Positions 4,179 through 5,324 of a stretch of DNA of 5,324 nt are shown piece after piece (the first letter of the stretch is position 1; each line of letters begins with the position of its first letter). Origin of the DNA: Gammaproteobacteria bacterium (lineage in GTDB: Bacteria > Pseudomonadota > Gammaproteobacteria > Acidiferrobacterales > SZUA-150); the NCBI GenBank assembly GCA_029880755.1, contig JAOUNW010000131.1, forward strand, positions 1 to 5,324, written 5' to 3'. The notes below the pieces were generated by a model. It was not told the DNA's origin. It saw only the letters and a program-made list of their open reading frames with translations, and searched no databases. The translations under genes were made by a program, and so were the position numbers.

Positions 4179-5189
4179 ATGGAACTGGACATTGAAATCG
4201 ATTACGGGATTTCCGGCGACGGAAAAACCAACAAAACGGAAAAACCCAAAATCGACGAGCTGGGTGAGATCGGTTTGTTTAAGGACGCCGATCTAAAGGA
4301 ACTGGAGTCCCTTATCGCTAGCGGCGTCGTCATGAATCTTTCGGCGGGACAGGCGTTATTAAAGGCCGGTCAGCTCAACCCGAAAGTCTATTTTTTAATT
4401 GAAGGCCAATTAAAACTCTATAACGAGGCTTCCAAGAACAAGGCCTTCGGTGTGATTGATATGGGCCAGGGCGCCGGGTTTATGTCCGCCATTGAACAAA
4501 AGCCAAGCCCGGAGTCCGTTGTCGCCAGCGAAGACAGCCGGGTGCTGGTGATGGATCTGGGTAATCTGATCGCCATGTCCAACAAGTCCCATGCCGTGGC
4601 CAAAAATTTCGCTGTGATTTTATTTCAATATATTCGCGGCCAGTACTATCTGCCACTGGATGGTTCTGCTAATGGTAAACACACCGGCCGCATTTCCTAT
4701 ATCGATGAGTTGACCGGCCTGCATAACAAGCGTTGGCTCAACCGTATGTTGCCGCGTTTGATCATGCGTGCCTCCAAGGACCAGAAACCGTTTTCCGTGA
4801 TCCTGTGTGATATCGACAAGTTCAAAACATTCAACGAAGACTTTGGCGAATCGCTGGAGAACCAGGCGCTGGTGACTGTTGCCCAGATAATGCTGGAGAA
4901 TGCCCGGCCCACAGACATGATTGCCCGCTATGATCTGGACGCGTTTTTATTAATCTTGCCGGAGACGGACATCCAGGGCGCCAGGGCCCTGGCAACACGC
5001 CTGCGCGATGCTGTCTGCAAAACCAATATCGTCATTCCCAATGAATGTGTGTTGCCGCCGGTGACCATGTCCTTTGGTCTCAAACAGCTCAAAGGGTTCG
5101 TGTCTGAGAGTTTATTTGTTGAGCAGGCGAAACAGGTGTTGCAGAAGGCCAAGAAGAGCGGCGGCAACTGGATCTCGGACGATGAATAA
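4179..5189 (+). CDS. cyclic-nucleotide-binding-fold protein with degenerate GGDEF domain
   Basis: A 336-residue soluble two-domain protein. Residues about 30-155 form a CNB (CRP-like) beta-roll: LSAGQALLKAGQ at 54-65 and VYFLIEGQLKLY at 70-81. The phosphate-binding cassette is altered: the usual Glu and the Arg of the R-S/T-A motif are replaced (PESVVA, 111-116). Residues about 172-333 form a GGDEF domain: the entry motif DELTGLHNKR at 176-185 and the metal-site CDIDKFKTFN at 210-219 are present. The signature is DLDAF (252-256) in place of GGDEF, and the nucleotide-contact GH/GD positions are GE and EN (223-228). Diguanylate cyclase activity is therefore unlikely. The inhibitory site RPTD (243-246) sits at the canonical spacing before the signature, so c-di-GMP binding without synthesis is plausible. 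Residues 1-25 are a polar tail. No membrane segment or signal peptide. Role inferred: effector or scaffold, perhaps working with the divergent ParA. A REP pair follows the stop. Confidence 0.9.
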   Translation: MELDIEIDYGISGDGKTNKTEKPKIDELGEIGLFKDADLKELESLIASGVVMNLSAGQALLKAGQLNPKVYFLIEGQLKLYNEASKNKAFGVIDMGQGAGFMSAIEQKPSPESVVASEDSRVLVMDLGNLIAMSNKSHAVAKNFAVILFQYIRGQYYLPLDGSANGKHTGRISYIDELTGLHNKRWLNRMLPRLIMRASKDQKPFSVILCDIDKFKTFNEDFGESLENQALVTVAQIMLENARPTDMIARYDLDAFLLILPETDIQGARALATRLRDAVCKTNIVIPNECVLPPVTMSFGLKQLKGFVSESLFVEQAKQVLQKAKKSGGNWISDDE

Positions 5190-5216
5190 TTTTCTTCGCG
5201 ACGAAATAAACAAGAA

Positions 5217-5308
5217 GTAGGGCGGATTAAGCGCCAGCGAATCCGCCGGATGCGACGCGTATGTTTACGGAAAACATTCGGCGCAATAAAAAAGCCATTG
5301 CGCCCTAC
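5217..5308. repeat. 92-base BIME (REP units 7 and 8 head to head)
   Basis: Unit 7 (5217-5252, plus) has the stem GGCGGATT/AATCCGCC and ends in GGATG. Unit 8 (5275-5308, minus) has the stem GGCGCAAT/ATTGCGCC and ends in GAATG. It matches the 2952-3043 pair at 88 of 92 positions, and the 22-base middle has one mismatch. It starts 27 bases after the CNB-GGDEF stop; no other terminator is visible there, so the hairpins may protect or end that transcript. Confidence 0.88.
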
Positions 5309-5324
5309 ATGTCTTACGGTAGAA

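Noticed and set aside
4096..4296. A 66-codon frame starting before the CNB-GGDEF gene
   Set aside because: It overlaps the start of the real gene in another frame and has no Shine-Dalgarno or family motif.
4179..5189. Active diguanylate cyclase
   Set aside because: The catalytic signature is DLDAF and further substrate-contact residues are missing.

Overview
The window looks like a chromosomal segment from a gammaproteobacterium of roughly balanced GC content. Three things suggest this: the protein families, the GTAG-type REP palindromes placed after gene ends, and a -24/-12 (sigma-54) promoter. The sequence alone does not fix a genus. No rRNA, tRNA, CRISPR array, IS transposase or phage gene is visible.

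Layout. (i) 1-1847, minus strand: a two-gene unit. A 345-residue LRAT-family (lecithin:retinol acyltransferase-like, NlpC/P60 superfamily) protein with a probable PH-like C-terminal domain is followed after 7 bases by an alpha/beta hydrolase that runs off the left edge. (ii) 1848-2056: a divergent promoter region. (iii) 2057-2815, plus strand: a stand-alone alpha/beta hydrolase of the type usually fused to an OsmC domain. (iv) 2816-3297: a noncoding stretch between convergent genes, packed with REP palindromes and a second kind of hairpin. (v) 3298-3939, minus strand: an orphan ParA-type ATPase. (vi) 3940-4178: a second divergent promoter region with a strong sigma-54-type promoter facing right. 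(vii) 4179-5189, plus strand: a cyclic-nucleotide-binding-fold plus GGDEF protein whose catalytic motif is destroyed while its c-di-GMP inhibitory site is kept. (viii) 5217-5308: an intact REP pair (BIME).

Functionally there are two themes. The left half suggests lipid or acyl-ester chemistry: a thiol acyltransferase/phospholipase-like enzyme co-transcribed with one serine hydrolase and divergent from another. The right half pairs an intracellular positioning ATPase with a probable c-di-GMP-binding, non-synthesising GGDEF protein; the two are divergently transcribed. The pairings are inferences from gene order.

The noncoding DNA is unusually structured. Eight REP units (one decayed) of two subtypes share one plan: GTAG, an 8-bp stem beginning GGCG, a 9-11 base loop, the stem complement, then GGATG. 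They form head-to-head pairs. One unit appears to be a chimera from a local template-switch event that also copied the last codons of the upstream hydrolase gene.
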